Of a DNA stretch of 64,000 nt, positions 9,195-17,700 are shown one piece after another. This stretch comes from JTS-RE37 sp963756115. Lineage in GTDB: Bacteria > Bacteroidota > Bacteroidia > Flavobacteriales > Flavobacteriaceae. Under the pieces are notes generated by a model. The model was given only the letters and a program-made list of their open reading frames with translations, was not told the DNA's origin and did not search any database. A program made the position numbers and the translations under genes. Position 1 is the stretch's first letter. Each line of letters opens with the position of its first letter. The stretch is from the NCBI GenBank assembly GCA_963756115.1, contig CAVWMN010000010.1, forward strand, positions 620,001 to 684,000. The letters run 5' to 3'.

Positions 9195-10287
9195 CAGTAA
9201 ACTGCAGTTGCCCCTTTTTAACCTCACGGGGAACGGGATTTCCCTCCCGAATCTTTTCGTCAAATAAACCCCATAGGTTATTGCCGGCCAAATCTTCAAG
9301 TTTAGGATCAATTAGTAAAGTATATTCCTCTTTATTCCAAGCACTTGAAGGTATAATTTCTATAGATGACTCAAGGGGTCCCAGCCGGTAATGAACGATT
9401 ACGTCTCCGTCTTCCCTATCCCGTATTTGCAGGCATTCAGGGAGGAGGACTGCGTCCAGGGGTTCCGGGAATACCAGCTTCAACGGGTCACGGGTATTGC
9501 CTTTCGGCGATTGCAGTTCCCATCTGCCAGGGTCCGGGCTCGACCTGTCACCAATTCCCACATGGAATGTTTTTTCGTATCCCTCTTCCAATGGCAGGCC
9601 TGTGGCAGATTTCCATTCCGGGGAAATACGGATGGCATAGGAATGTCCCGCTTTTAACGGAAGGCCCTTGGCCATATTGGGTATCAGGCCGGTCTTGATT
9701 CGCCCGGGATCGAGCCATAAGGTGAGCAGGTTGTGTTCTTTATTCCACAATTCTGATTCCATGCGCAGAAAAATATCCACAGGCTGTCCTTCGGATACAT
9801 CCCTGACCTCGATGAAATCCAGCGCATTGCCCACCTCCTGCATGGGCATGGAGAATTGGACATATACCTTCAACAGGTTTTCCGGAACACTGTCCGTCGT
9901 GGGATAGAATCGGGATACCTGGGGTCTTTTCCTCCCTTCAGCTTCTGCAATACTAAAGTCCCCCACTTTCTGATCCTCCCTGTAAACGTGGTACGAGCGC
10001 CCGGGCTGAAAAGGGATAGCTGGAATAAATAGGATGCCTTTATCGCTGCTAACTATCTCACCAAGCACAGGGGTTTCTTCTTCACCGGCGATAAAAAGCC
10101 TGAATTCAGCCGGGTCGGTATCGGTTTGAACGCTGAGGGATGTTGCACTCCCGTTTTTGTACTGTACCACCAGGTTTGGGGTTCCATGATCCTGCCGGCA
10201 GGCCGGGAGTAATGCCAGAAAACAAAAAAAGACCAAGGATGGCTTGATCTTTTTTCGGATACGATTATGCCGGACTTTTACATCCAT
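9187..10287 (-). CDS. Ig-like-domain lipoprotein, unknown function
   Basis: 366 residues. A basic N-terminus and hydrophobic stretch end in FLALLPAC, a lipobox. The body has segments such as FYPTTDSVPENLLKVYVQFS and LVFPEPLDAVLLPE that look like bacterial Ig-like (SbsA-type) domains, and no catalytic motif. It overlaps the end of the upstream propeller gene by 10 bases, so the two are coupled and probably act together at the cell surface or in the periplasm. Beyond that, the function is unknown. Confidence 0.65.
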   Translation of the reverse strand: MDVKVRHNRIRKKIKPSLVFFCFLALLPACRQDHGTPNLVVQYKNGSATSLSVQTDTDPAEFRLFIAGEEETPVLGEIVSSDKGILFIPAIPFQPGRSYHVYREDQKVGDFSIAEAEGRKRPQVSRFYPTTDSVPENLLKVYVQFSMPMQEVGNALDFIEVRDVSEGQPVDIFLRMESELWNKEHNLLTLWLDPGRIKTGLIPNMAKGLPLKAGHSYAIRISPEWKSATGLPLEEGYEKTFHVGIGDRSSPDPGRWELQSPKGNTRDPLKLVFPEPLDAVLLPECLQIRDREDGDVIVHYRLGPLESSIEIIPSSAWNKEEYTLLIDPKLEDLAGNNLWGLFDEKIREGNPVPREVKKGQLQFTVK

Positions 10288-11393
10288 TTCGTTGTGCGGC
10301 TTTTCAGTACCAGGTCTCCTTCAGCAGTCCGTTGTATATACACGACGTTATCAGGATCCAGCTTATCCATTTGCAGAACATAGGGGAAAGGGAGGTTATC
10401 AAAAGCCACGCCCTTTGTAGCGGCAAATTCTGTCACCGGGTCGGTCAGGGATTCCTGGAAGGCTGCAATGTTCTTGTATTTGATCCGCATCACGGGCCGG
10501 TCGCTGTTGGACATCAGGAAAAATTTTTGTCCTTCCTTTTCATAGGAAATCATATCAATAGGCGAGTTTCCCGCTCCTAATTCTGCAACTGTACGACCTT
10601 TGGTATGGGCACCATCTTTAAGTTCATCCAACGGAAACAGCACCAGGGGCGTACAGGTATAGCTGGCCATGATATAATCTTTGGAATCGAGTTGGATCAC
10701 ATCGAAGGTTTTAACAGGGGCATGGGTTTCATATTTACCATGGGCGGCATGCCATATCTCCAGGGTTGCATAATCCTGTGTATCGTTAAAAGGAAATGGG
10801 ATGCTCCGGAAGGTAGAACCAAATTCTTTATTGCTTAGCCCGGATACCAGGACGTTGCCATTGTGGAATTGCATATCGGATATAGTCCATTCACGCAGTG
10901 GCCTTTCCCTATGGTCGACGGCATCCGAAGCAACCGGGTCGGCAAGCCCTATTTTGCTAAAACTTAAGTCCTTGAGTGGTACGTTCTCAAGCAAGCCGTC
11001 AACCAGTTTTAATAAAACAGGAGTCCCGTCTATCAGCTTAACTGAGAAATACACCGTTTTTGAAACAGGGTTCACCGCCATGTCAGTAATGGCGATCTGG
11101 TCTTTGGTTGTACCCAGGGAGGATGCGATTTTTCCGTCAAAACCATCAATACTGATTTCGCCGCCCACCGCTTTAGACTCCAGGTCTTTTGTGTCAATGG
11201 CAAAAACAGCAGCGCTTTCACTATCACCAATAAACAAAATCCCTTCAGGACCAAAGGCAAGCTGGTCAACCGAAGCGATGCCGGGATCACCAGTTATAAA
11301 ATATTTTTTAAGGGGGGAAGTTTCCGAGGTTGTGGCCGAGAGGGTTATCACCAGGATGGAGATTACGGCCAGGCCAAATAGTATATTTTTCAT
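10278..11393 (-). CDS. Periplasmic beta-propeller-like protein, unknown function
   Basis: 371 residues with an N-terminal signal sequence (MKNILFGLAVISILVITLSA). Repeated blade-like segments follow: DQLAFGPEGILFIGDSESAAV, ITDMAVNPVSKTVYFSV and ISDMQFHNGNVLVSGL. The spacing suggests a six- or seven-bladed propeller like those of NHL or SMP-30 proteins, though no family is certain. The last 10 bases overlap the start of the Ig-like lipoprotein gene downstream. A secreted binding or enzymatic role alongside that lipoprotein is inference. Confidence 0.65.
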   Translation of the reverse strand: MKNILFGLAVISILVITLSATTSETSPLKKYFITGDPGIASVDQLAFGPEGILFIGDSESAAVFAIDTKDLESKAVGGEISIDGFDGKIASSLGTTKDQIAITDMAVNPVSKTVYFSVKLIDGTPVLLKLVDGLLENVPLKDLSFSKIGLADPVASDAVDHRERPLREWTISDMQFHNGNVLVSGLSNKEFGSTFRSIPFPFNDTQDYATLEIWHAAHGKYETHAPVKTFDVIQLDSKDYIMASYTCTPLVLFPLDELKDGAHTKGRTVAELGAGNSPIDMISYEKEGQKFFLMSNSDRPVMRIKYKNIAAFQESLTDPVTEFAATKGVAFDNLPFPYVLQMDKLDPDNVVYIQRTAEGDLVLKSRTTKWM

Positions 11394-11625
11394 CGGTAGG
11401 GTGTTTTCTTAAATGTATCAAAATTTTAAGGAAACCCCCTTTCGGCCCTGTTCAATTAACGAAAATTTAACGGGCTGTATTTCAACTAATCACAGGTTTC
11501 CTCCTAAAGGTATTGTAGCTAGGCTGCTACCGTTCTTATACAACTCCCGGCATGTAGAAACTCCGTAATTGAGCGTAATCCCTATTATTTTTGATCAGTT
11601 CCGTTAGTATTGGCCCCGCCCTGCT

Positions 11626-11652
11626 TTTGAATTGAAACGATTCCTATCTTTG
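11626..11652 (+). promoter_or_regulatory. Candidate promoter of the terC-like gene
   Basis: TTTG at 11626-11629 and TATCTTTG at 11645-11652 match the Bacteroidota -33/-7 pattern, though the 15-base spacer is short. The -7 box is 21 bases before the ATG at 11674. Confidence 0.5.
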
Positions 11653-11673
11653 CCGCTCTAATTATCACTGACC

Positions 11674-12627
11674 ATGTGGATCTGGGTATCCTTTTTAGCT
11701 CTCATATTTGTATTTCTTGCATTAGATCTGGGTGTTTTCAACAAGAAGGACCATGTGATCCGTTCAAAGGAAGCCGGGATCTGGACAGCGGTATGGGTTA
11801 CCATAGCCTTGTCATTCAGTGGGGTTATTTACTGGCTTTTTTCGGGAGATCTCATAGCAAATCCTACCGGCTTAACGCCCGGGACCGCGGTTATGAAATT
11901 TATTACAGGGTACCTCATCGAGCTTTCACTAAGCATCGATAACGTATTTGTGATCGCTGTGATTTTCTCTGCATTCCAGATCCCGCCGCAATACCAGCAC
12001 AGGGTGTTGTTCTGGGGAATACTGGGCGCCATTGTTTTCCGTGCCCTAATGATCCTGTTCGGGGTCTCCCTGATCAACCATTTCGATTGGATCATCTATG
12101 TTTTCGGGGTTTTCCTGCTCTTTACGGCCTTTAAAATGCTGCGTTCAGGGGATCATGAGTTCAAACCCAAAAATTCCTTTGTGTTCAAGCAATTCAAAAA
12201 ACTATATCCCATTACCTCCGATATGCACGGAAACCAATTTTTTGTAAAACGCATGGGGGTTAAGGCTGCAACACCTTTATTTATAGCCCTGATCATCATT
12301 GAGGTAACCGATATTCTTTTTGCGCTGGATAGCATCCCCGCGATCCTGGCGATCACAGCCGATCCATTTATAGTATTCTCCTCCAATATCCTGGCCATCC
12401 TGGGACTCCGCTCCATGTATTTCCTGGTATCCAGGATGCTGGCGAAATTCCGCTATATCAATTACAGCCTGGTGGTGATCCTGGCATTCGTGGGATTTAA
12501 AATGTTGCTGACGGATTATGTACACCCTGAAGAATGGGTGTCCCTTTTGGTAATTGTCCTTGCTTTGGCAGGTGGCATTGTAGCTTCCCTGCTTTTGCCG
12601 GACAAATCAGATGCTGATATCACTTAG
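11674..12627 (+). CDS. TerC/Alx-family integral membrane protein
   Basis: 317 residues with about nine hydrophobic spans. The family signatures are visible: LSLSIDNVFVIAVIF with its acidic residue in the membrane, and EVTDILFALDSIPAILAIT followed by SNILAILGLRSMYF. TerC/Alx proteins are linked to tellurite resistance and, for E. coli Alx and related proteins, to manganese export and metal loading of exported enzymes. Length and order of motifs are normal. The gene has its own promoter and ends 5 bases from the stop of a convergent gene. Confidence 0.92.
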   Translation: MWIWVSFLALIFVFLALDLGVFNKKDHVIRSKEAGIWTAVWVTIALSFSGVIYWLFSGDLIANPTGLTPGTAVMKFITGYLIELSLSIDNVFVIAVIFSAFQIPPQYQHRVLFWGILGAIVFRALMILFGVSLINHFDWIIYVFGVFLLFTAFKMLRSGDHEFKPKNSFVFKQFKKLYPITSDMHGNQFFVKRMGVKAATPLFIALIIIEVTDILFALDSIPAILAITADPFIVFSSNILAILGLRSMYFLVSRMLAKFRYINYSLVVILAFVGFKMLLTDYVHPEEWVSLLVIVLALAGGIVASLLLPDKSDADIT

Positions 12628-12632
12628 GATCC

Positions 12633-12974
12633 TTAACAATGCATTTTGGCCATTCCGATATATTCCAAAACCTTGTTTTCAAGTTCCCGCAGGGCCCTGC
12701 GCTGTTCCCGTACGTGCTCCATGCGATCCTCAAAAGATACCTGCCTTTGTTTAAGCGCTGACATTAGTTCCTGATTGCTATTCCGCAATCCTTCGAGCTT
12801 TTCCCTCAGGTATTCCTTTTGCTCAAAAAGGTTGAGCGTTTTGGGTTCACAAATGTAAGAACTCAACTTTTCCTTCAGATACGAAAGGTTCCGGTTATTC
12901 CTTTCCAGGCGTAGCAAAATACTGTTTGCATCATTTTTTCTGCGGCTGACGGGTTCACTGCTCTCTGTTTTCAT
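12633..12974 (-). CDS. Small coiled-coil protein, unknown function
   Basis: 113 residues, almost all charged helix. Heptad-like stretches such as LFEQKEYLREKLEGLRNSNQ and MEHVREQRRALRELENKV suggest a coiled coil from about residue 20 to 105. There is no signal peptide or membrane span. It is convergent with terC and divergent from the hibernation-factor gene. A TTTGACGTTA sequence lies about 150 bases upstream (13125-13134, minus strand), similar to the element before the two propeller lipoproteins near 50-52 kb. No function can be assigned. Confidence 0.65.
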   Translation of the reverse strand: MKTESSEPVSRRKNDANSILLRLERNNRNLSYLKEKLSSYICEPKTLNLFEQKEYLREKLEGLRNSNQELMSALKQRQVSFEDRMEHVREQRRALRELENKVLEYIGMAKMHC

Positions 12975-13187
12975 GATAGGTATCGTTTTGGGGGGGAAGT
13001 GAGTAATTCAATAATTAATTTAGCTAAATAAGGTTAAAATTCCTACTGATAAAGCCAAGTAAATCAGACTTTAACAATTATTTATTAATATGGTAATATT
13101 AACACCCTAAAAAAATATATTTCGTAACGTCAAATTAAATTTGGAAATAGGCGCACTCCTTTCTACTTTAATACCAAACAAAAATGT

Positions 13188-13490
13188 ATGCAGGTAAATT
13201 TTGAATATGATCAGGTAAAAGCCAGTGAACGACTCGAGATTATGACCTTGAAAAGACTGGAAAAAATGGAGGATAAATATGATTTTATCATCAATGCGGA
13301 CATTATCTTTAAAAAAGAAAATACCACGGAACAGGAAACCGGGAAAATATGTGGGATACAACTCAGCATCCCCGGAGTCCGATTGTATGCTCAAGCGAGT
13401 CATGCCAATTATGAGGCTTCCATTGCAGAAGCAACCGAAGACCTGGAACGGCAGCTTCGCAAGCGAAAGGAAAAAATGAAACGTATTTAA
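13188..13490 (+). CDS. HPF/RaiA-family ribosome-associated (hibernation) factor
   Basis: 100 residues with the HPF/YfiA sheet-helix layout: MQVNFEYDQVKASERLEIMT, then LEKMEDKYDFIINADIIFKKE, and a basic end (LRKRKEKMKRI). It is the short form, without the C-terminal dimerisation domain of long HPF. Family members bind the 30S decoding centre and stabilise idle ribosomes in stationary phase. Ten bases separate it from the next gene, an ArsC/Spx-like protein, suggesting joint expression. Confidence 0.85.
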   Translation: MQVNFEYDQVKASERLEIMTLKRLEKMEDKYDFIINADIIFKKENTTEQETGKICGIQLSIPGVRLYAQASHANYEASIAEATEDLERQLRKRKEKMKRI

Positions 13491-13500
13491 TGTTGTAATT

Positions 13501-13905
13501 ATGAAAGATGATGATATTGGGACAGTCTCTACGGATGAACGCCTGTTTACCCTGATCTATAATTCAGAGAGCCGTGTAGGGAAACAGGCTTATGGCTATG
13601 TGCAGGGCATCGCAGGGAAAGTGCATACAATCGATATTTCCAAGACAAAGGTTGCGGATACCATGTGGGTATCCCTGGCGGAAAAATTAAAGGTACCTCT
13701 GAAGGATCTGTTGGCCACAGAGCACCCGGATGCGCCGGATATGGAAGGTTCTGATTTTGATACGGACGACTGGCTGAAAGTACTGCAGAAAAATCCTGTA
13801 TTACTGCAAACGCCGATAGCCTTCAGGGGGCAACATATCATTCTGGTCAATACCCCGTCTGATGTACTTCAATTGCTGCAGGAGGGGCATTCAGCTAAAC
13901 AGTGA
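13501..13905 (+). CDS. ArsC/Spx-like thioredoxin-fold protein lacking cysteines
   Basis: 134 residues resembling the arsenate reductase (ArsC) family: LFTLIYNSESRVGKQAYGYV at the usual CX5R region, and DDWLKVLQKNPVLLQTPIAF near the C-terminus, matching the ArsC LxxNPxLxxRP stretch. No cysteine occurs anywhere, so redox chemistry of the ArsC type is excluded. A binding role, as for Spx, is more likely. The gene follows the hibernation factor by 10 bases and may share its stress regulation. The ligand or partner is unknown. Confidence 0.7.
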   Translation: MKDDDIGTVSTDERLFTLIYNSESRVGKQAYGYVQGIAGKVHTIDISKTKVADTMWVSLAEKLKVPLKDLLATEHPDAPDMEGSDFDTDDWLKVLQKNPVLLQTPIAFRGQHIILVNTPSDVLQLLQEGHSAKQ

Positions 13906-13981
13906 ACTATGAAGTGATTGCTTCGGTAGCGAATGCCGGGAAATGAGGTAGGGTGTAACGTACAGCTAGGTGCTCCACCGA

Positions 13982-14335
13982 TCACTGGTCCGGGTCATCC
14001 TCAAATTCTATTTCGGTGAGCAGTTTCTCCCACTGATCTGAATGAGGTGTCCCGTAAAGTTCCTTTAGCAACCGCCTTCTTTTGCGGTCTGATATGTCCA
14101 GGGTATCGATTATCTCCCTGCGCTTTTGGATGGTGGCAAGCCGTTCCTTTTTCAATTTGATGCGGTCATCTACAGTCAGGATCATCCCGGGCTCATACTG
14201 TTCCATGACCGTTTTTTTCTGTACCCTGATCTCCTGTTTACGTACGTTTGCCACCTCCTGGGCAGCAATCGAATAGGAACCCAACAACACCCCGAAGAGT
14301 ACCATTCCGGCACCGGTTAATCCTTTCATTTTCAT
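13982..14335 (-). CDS. Small exported protein, unknown function
   Basis: 117 residues with a signal peptide (GAGMVLFGVLLGSYSIAAQE, cleavage likely after AAQ/SIA). The mature part is highly charged and helical, ending in acidic EFEDDPDQ. The pattern DRIKLKKERLATIQKRREII suggests a helical protein of the periplasm. No family is recognised. It is convergent with the ArsC-like gene and divergent from the MscS gene. Confidence 0.6.
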   Translation of the reverse strand: MKMKGLTGAGMVLFGVLLGSYSIAAQEVANVRKQEIRVQKKTVMEQYEPGMILTVDDRIKLKKERLATIQKRREIIDTLDISDRKRRRLLKELYGTPHSDQWEKLLTEIEFEDDPDQ

Positions 14336-14633
14336 ATCATTGAATGTCTCCGTACTAAATTAGGACTTTGAATGTATATATCCCCCCGAAAGCTGTAGGA
14401 ATTTTTGCTTTCCATCGAATATACCAGCCATTTGTCGGGGAGTTGGTAAGCAGGCTTCATAATGGCCGCCAAAATTGCAAATCCATTGTATAATACATCC
14501 ATTGTTCCATGTATTAGAAGAATTGTAGTAACAATTCCGGGGGAAGGAGTTGCCATAATCCTACTGTTTTATTCTGAATCCCCACTTTTTTTCGCATCTT
14601 GCCGGTGATGTAGGCTACCTAAATCCCGACACT

Positions 14634-15545
14634 ATGCAAAAATCCACCTCCACTACCCTATCTGAATCCATCAGCAACACGTATGACCACTTTATAGCCC
14701 AACTCCCGGGGATTGCCATGGGAATCCTGATCATTGTACTCGGAATCCTGATCGCTTCCTGGATCGGCCAGTTTGCCCGGAAGAGGATATCCTACAGAAC
14801 ACAGGATCCGCTGATGAGCCGGTTCCTGGGGCAGGCCATTAAATATACCCTTATAGTTATAGCCATTATGATGGCGCTGAAAGCCGCCGGGTTAGGCGGT
14901 ATCGCGACCGGGATTCTCACTGCGGCTGGAGCCAGTGCGGTAGTCCTGGGTTTTGCATTCAAGGATATAGGTGAAAATTTCATCGCAGGTATTATCCTTG
15001 CGTTTGGCAGGCCTTTCCGTGTAAACGATACGGTAATGATCGGTGAAAATTTTGGAAAGATCAAAACGCTGGAATTCCGCTATACCAAATTGAAGACCTT
15101 TGATGGGAAAGATGTGTACATCCCCAATAGCGACGTGCTTACAAAACCGGTGACCAATTATACGGAGGATGGGTTTTTCCGGTGGGATTTTATTGTTGGG
15201 ATCGCGTATGAAGATGCTATCGAAGGTGCGAAACAAACCATTTTGGAAGCCCTGAAAAAGGAACCCAATGTGATATCGGATGACCTGCATGAGAACTTTG
15301 TAGTGGAGGACCAGCTGGCAACGAGCACAGTCAACCTGAAAGTTTATTTTTGGGTAGACACCACTGATTTCAGGCGGATGGCACTTATCACCAGGGGGGA
15401 GGTTATCAAGAATGTAAAGGAGGCGCTGGAACAAAATGGCTATTCCATGCCGGCAGACATTCAGGAAATCAAGTTGTACGGCAGCGCCCGGGGTTTTCCG
15501 GTGCGACTCGAGTCCGCCGATCCGGGAGAAGACAAAAAGCATTGA
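14634..15545 (+). CDS. MscS-family mechanosensitive ion channel
   Basis: 303 residues. Three N-terminal spans end in the pore-lining helix (AAGLGGIATGILTAAGASAV, then VLGFAFKDIGENFIAG), the MscS signature. The cytoplasmic beta domain follows with RPFRVNDTVMI and VYIPNSDVL. It forms a homoheptameric channel that opens under membrane tension after osmotic downshock. Length is close to E. coli MscS (286). The gene has no operon partner and converges on the acyl carrier protein gene of the biosynthetic operon. Confidence 0.93.
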   Translation: MQKSTSTTLSESISNTYDHFIAQLPGIAMGILIIVLGILIASWIGQFARKRISYRTQDPLMSRFLGQAIKYTLIVIAIMMALKAAGLGGIATGILTAAGASAVVLGFAFKDIGENFIAGIILAFGRPFRVNDTVMIGENFGKIKTLEFRYTKLKTFDGKDVYIPNSDVLTKPVTNYTEDGFFRWDFIVGIAYEDAIEGAKQTILEALKKEPNVISDDLHENFVVEDQLATSTVNLKVYFWVDTTDFRRMALITRGEVIKNVKEALEQNGYSMPADIQEIKLYGSARGFPVRLESADPGEDKKH

Positions 15546-15572
15546 CACGTTTCCGGGCGCTGGGGGAGATCG

Positions 15573-15827
15573 TTACCCCACAGCGGTCTTTTTGTCGATT
15601 ATCGCCAGGGCGTCCTCCACGGTCTGCATCTGGTCCATATCTTCGTTTGCAAAAATGATATTGAATGCATCTTCCACATCGAGTACAATATCAACCAAAT
15701 GTGCCGAATTGATATTTAATTCATTAATAAAGTGGCTTTCCCTGGATATAGAATCCGGTAGGACATCTTCAGGCAGGTAAGGTTTGATGATATCTTTCAA
15801 TTTTTCGTAATGTTCTTCCTGGGTCAT
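15573..15827 (-). CDS. Dedicated acyl carrier protein of the type III PKS operon
   Basis: 84 residues from the ATG at 15827; a longer reading upstream adds a tail unlike ACPs. The helix-II start reads LNINSAHLVDIV, with Ser41 as the expected phosphopantetheine site. The usual Asp-Ser-Leu is here Asn-Ser-Ala, which marks it as a specialised carrier rather than the fatty-acid AcpP. Acidic helix III (DVEDAFNI) is present. It is the last gene of the operon, 115 bases after the ketosynthase. It would carry the growing acyl chain for the dedicated synthase and hand it to the type III PKS. Confidence 0.85.
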   Translation of the reverse strand: MTQEEHYEKLKDIIKPYLPEDVLPDSISRESHFINELNINSAHLVDIVLDVEDAFNIIFANEDMDQMQTVEDALAIIDKKTAVG

Positions 15828-15942
15828 TAATAAGCTGTATTTTGATGAAAAACGGGGAATTTGAATCGTGTGTGCTGATGTACGCATTCAACTTCCGGTT
15901 TCAAAGATATTCAATGTGGCTGTATGGGAGCAAGGAATTTTG

Positions 15943-17220
15943 CTAATTGCCCTGATATGCTTTAAATATCACGCAGGCATTGACGTCACCGAACCCAAAA
16001 CTGGCCTTTGCCAGCATCCGGGGACCCTCCGGAAGGGTTTGGAATATAACCCGCGAAGGGTCAATTCTGCTTGCGATTTCCGGGTGGAGGTCTTCACAAT
16101 TGATATTTTTAAAGGTCTGCTGTTCCCTGAATTGCAATACCGATCCTACACACTCAATACTCCCGGCTGCAGCCAGGCAATGCCCTGTGGTGCTTTTGAA
16201 GGAGTTGATAATGGGAAAACCGGAACCGCTGCGACCCAGGGCAGTAGCCCAATTCCCGATTTCCATGGCATCCTTCGCAGTAGCTGTCAGGTGGCCATTG
16301 ATACTGTCGATTTCAGCGGCTGCAACACCCGCCTGAGAGAGAGCCTGCTGTATACAGCGCTGTACGGCAAGACTGTTGGGTGCCGTCATGCTCCCGCCTC
16401 CCCGCTGCCCCCCACTGTTGACAGCGCCTCCCAGAACTTCGGCATAAATTGTCGCCCCCCGGTCCCGGGCACTCTTCAGGGACTCCAGCACCAGAGCCCC
16501 CGCCCCGCTACCGGGCACGAATCCTGCAGCCGAGGCACTCATTGGCCTGCTGCCGGCTTCAGGTTCCCCATTGTAATTCCGGGGCAGTACCCGCATGGCA
16601 TCAAATCCACCCCAAACATACGGGCCACTGTCGCTGCAGCTCCCGGTCAAAATACGTATTGCTTTTCCCGCCTTAATGCGGTCATATGCCATCAAAACCC
16701 CCTCGGTACCAGTAGTGCAGGCTGAGGAATTTGTGGTTACCTGGTTCCCACATCCCAGGATGCCCCCAAGGTAGGCACTGATTCCACTGGCCATAGTCTG
16801 TATTACCGAGGTACTTCCCAACCGCCGCACATTCCCTCCATCGACCAGGTAGATGGATTCCCGGAACTTATCCACCCCCAAAATGCCGGTGCCAAAAATA
16901 ATGCCGCTATCCCAGTCTGGTTCCTCCCCTGATGCTAAGGGAAGCCCCGCATCCTTCCAGGCATCCATCCCCGCTATAACACCGTAGATAAGGCCGCTTG
17001 CGAGTAATCCCCGCTGTTGTAAAGGAGTAAAGTAATTATTTATATATGTTGCAGTAAGTTCCGGTTCTCCTGCTATCTGACAGCCAAAATTTAGATCGGA
17101 CAATTCCGGGTGATACCTGATTCCGCTTTGCCCTTCCGCAAGGTTACGGGCGAAGTCCTCCAGACCAATCCCATTGGGTGCACAGACCCCCATTCCCGAT
17201 ACAACTACCCTCCTGTCCAT
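15943..17220 (-). CDS. Beta-ketoacyl-ACP synthase (FabF-like) of the type III PKS operon
   Basis: 425 residues of the FabF/KAS II type. The active-site Cys is C168 in VTTNSSACTTGTEG, and the two His of the triad lie in NGHLTATAKDAMEIGNW and STTGHCLAAAGSIE. It would condense malonyl-ACP with an acyl-ACP. The N-terminus MDRRVVVSGMGVCAPNGIG is typical. It starts directly after the dehydratase stop (no gap). Presence of a private KS, dehydratase and reductase next to a type III PKS suggests it builds the acyl starter for that enzyme. The chain length is not predictable from sequence. Confidence 0.9.
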   Translation of the reverse strand: MDRRVVVSGMGVCAPNGIGLEDFARNLAEGQSGIRYHPELSDLNFGCQIAGEPELTATYINNYFTPLQQRGLLASGLIYGVIAGMDAWKDAGLPLASGEEPDWDSGIIFGTGILGVDKFRESIYLVDGGNVRRLGSTSVIQTMASGISAYLGGILGCGNQVTTNSSACTTGTEGVLMAYDRIKAGKAIRILTGSCSDSGPYVWGGFDAMRVLPRNYNGEPEAGSRPMSASAAGFVPGSGAGALVLESLKSARDRGATIYAEVLGGAVNSGGQRGGGSMTAPNSLAVQRCIQQALSQAGVAAAEIDSINGHLTATAKDAMEIGNWATALGRSGSGFPIINSFKSTTGHCLAAAGSIECVGSVLQFREQQTFKNINCEDLHPEIASRIDPSRVIFQTLPEGPRMLAKASFGFGDVNACVIFKAYQGN

Positions 17221-17664
17221 TTATTTCGTTTTTACCATCCCTGAAAGTATCCCTTTGCATACTAATTCATTTTTCCCGTTGTGCATCTGTACCTTGCATT
17301 TTAATTTATGGAACCGGTAGTACACGACTTCCGATCTGACCGTAACCTGCTCCCCCGGCAAAACCGGGAGATAGAATTCCATCTCAGAGCCGCTCAGCGC
17401 CACCCCAAAATCCCCTGTTCCTTTTTCCAGGGAGGGCAGGTTAAGGAAGATCCCAAGGCAAACGAGTCCAATCTGTGCACAACATTCAACGAGTATGACC
17501 CCCGGGGTAACCGGACTTCCGTTAAAATGCCCCCTGTAAAAATCCAGTGCCGGGTCAAACGTAAAGGTTCCTTTTGCTCCCTTTTCATTCACAGTTTCCA
17601 AAGCTTCCACAAATAAAAAGGGCGCGGAATAAGGCAGGTATTTCAGGATATCCTGGTGCTTCAT
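17221..17664 (-). CDS. FabZ-like 3-hydroxyacyl-ACP dehydratase of the type III PKS operon
   Basis: 147 residues with one hot-dog domain. DFYRGHFNGSPVTPGVILVE carries the catalytic His (H46) and Glu (E60) in FabZ spacing. It would remove water from 3-hydroxyacyl-ACP to give trans-2-enoyl-ACP. Length fits FabZ. It lies between the enoyl-reductase-like SDR (36-base gap upstream) and the ketosynthase (directly abutting), matching the order of a fatty-acid elongation cassette. It is probably not the primary fabZ, which in Bacteroidota is fused to lpxC and lies elsewhere. Confidence 0.88.
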   Translation of the reverse strand: MKHQDILKYLPYSAPFLFVEALETVNEKGAKGTFTFDPALDFYRGHFNGSPVTPGVILVECCAQIGLVCLGIFLNLPSLEKGTGDFGVALSGSEMEFYLPVLPGEQVTVRSEVVYYRFHKLKCKVQMHNGKNELVCKGILSGMVKTK

Positions 17665-17700
17665 ATTGCTATTGGTGCTTCGTTATAGTTTAGGCAATAC

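Noticed and set aside
14332..14556. Minus-strand frame of 74 codons touching the start of the exported protein gene (ATGA overlap)
   Set aside because: The overlap is suggestive, but the sequence has no family resemblance, no signal and lies in the MscS upstream region; a chance frame is more likely.
15868..16725. Plus-strand frame of 285 codons
   Set aside because: It is antisense to the ketosynthase and ACP upstream region, which have intact catalytic motifs.
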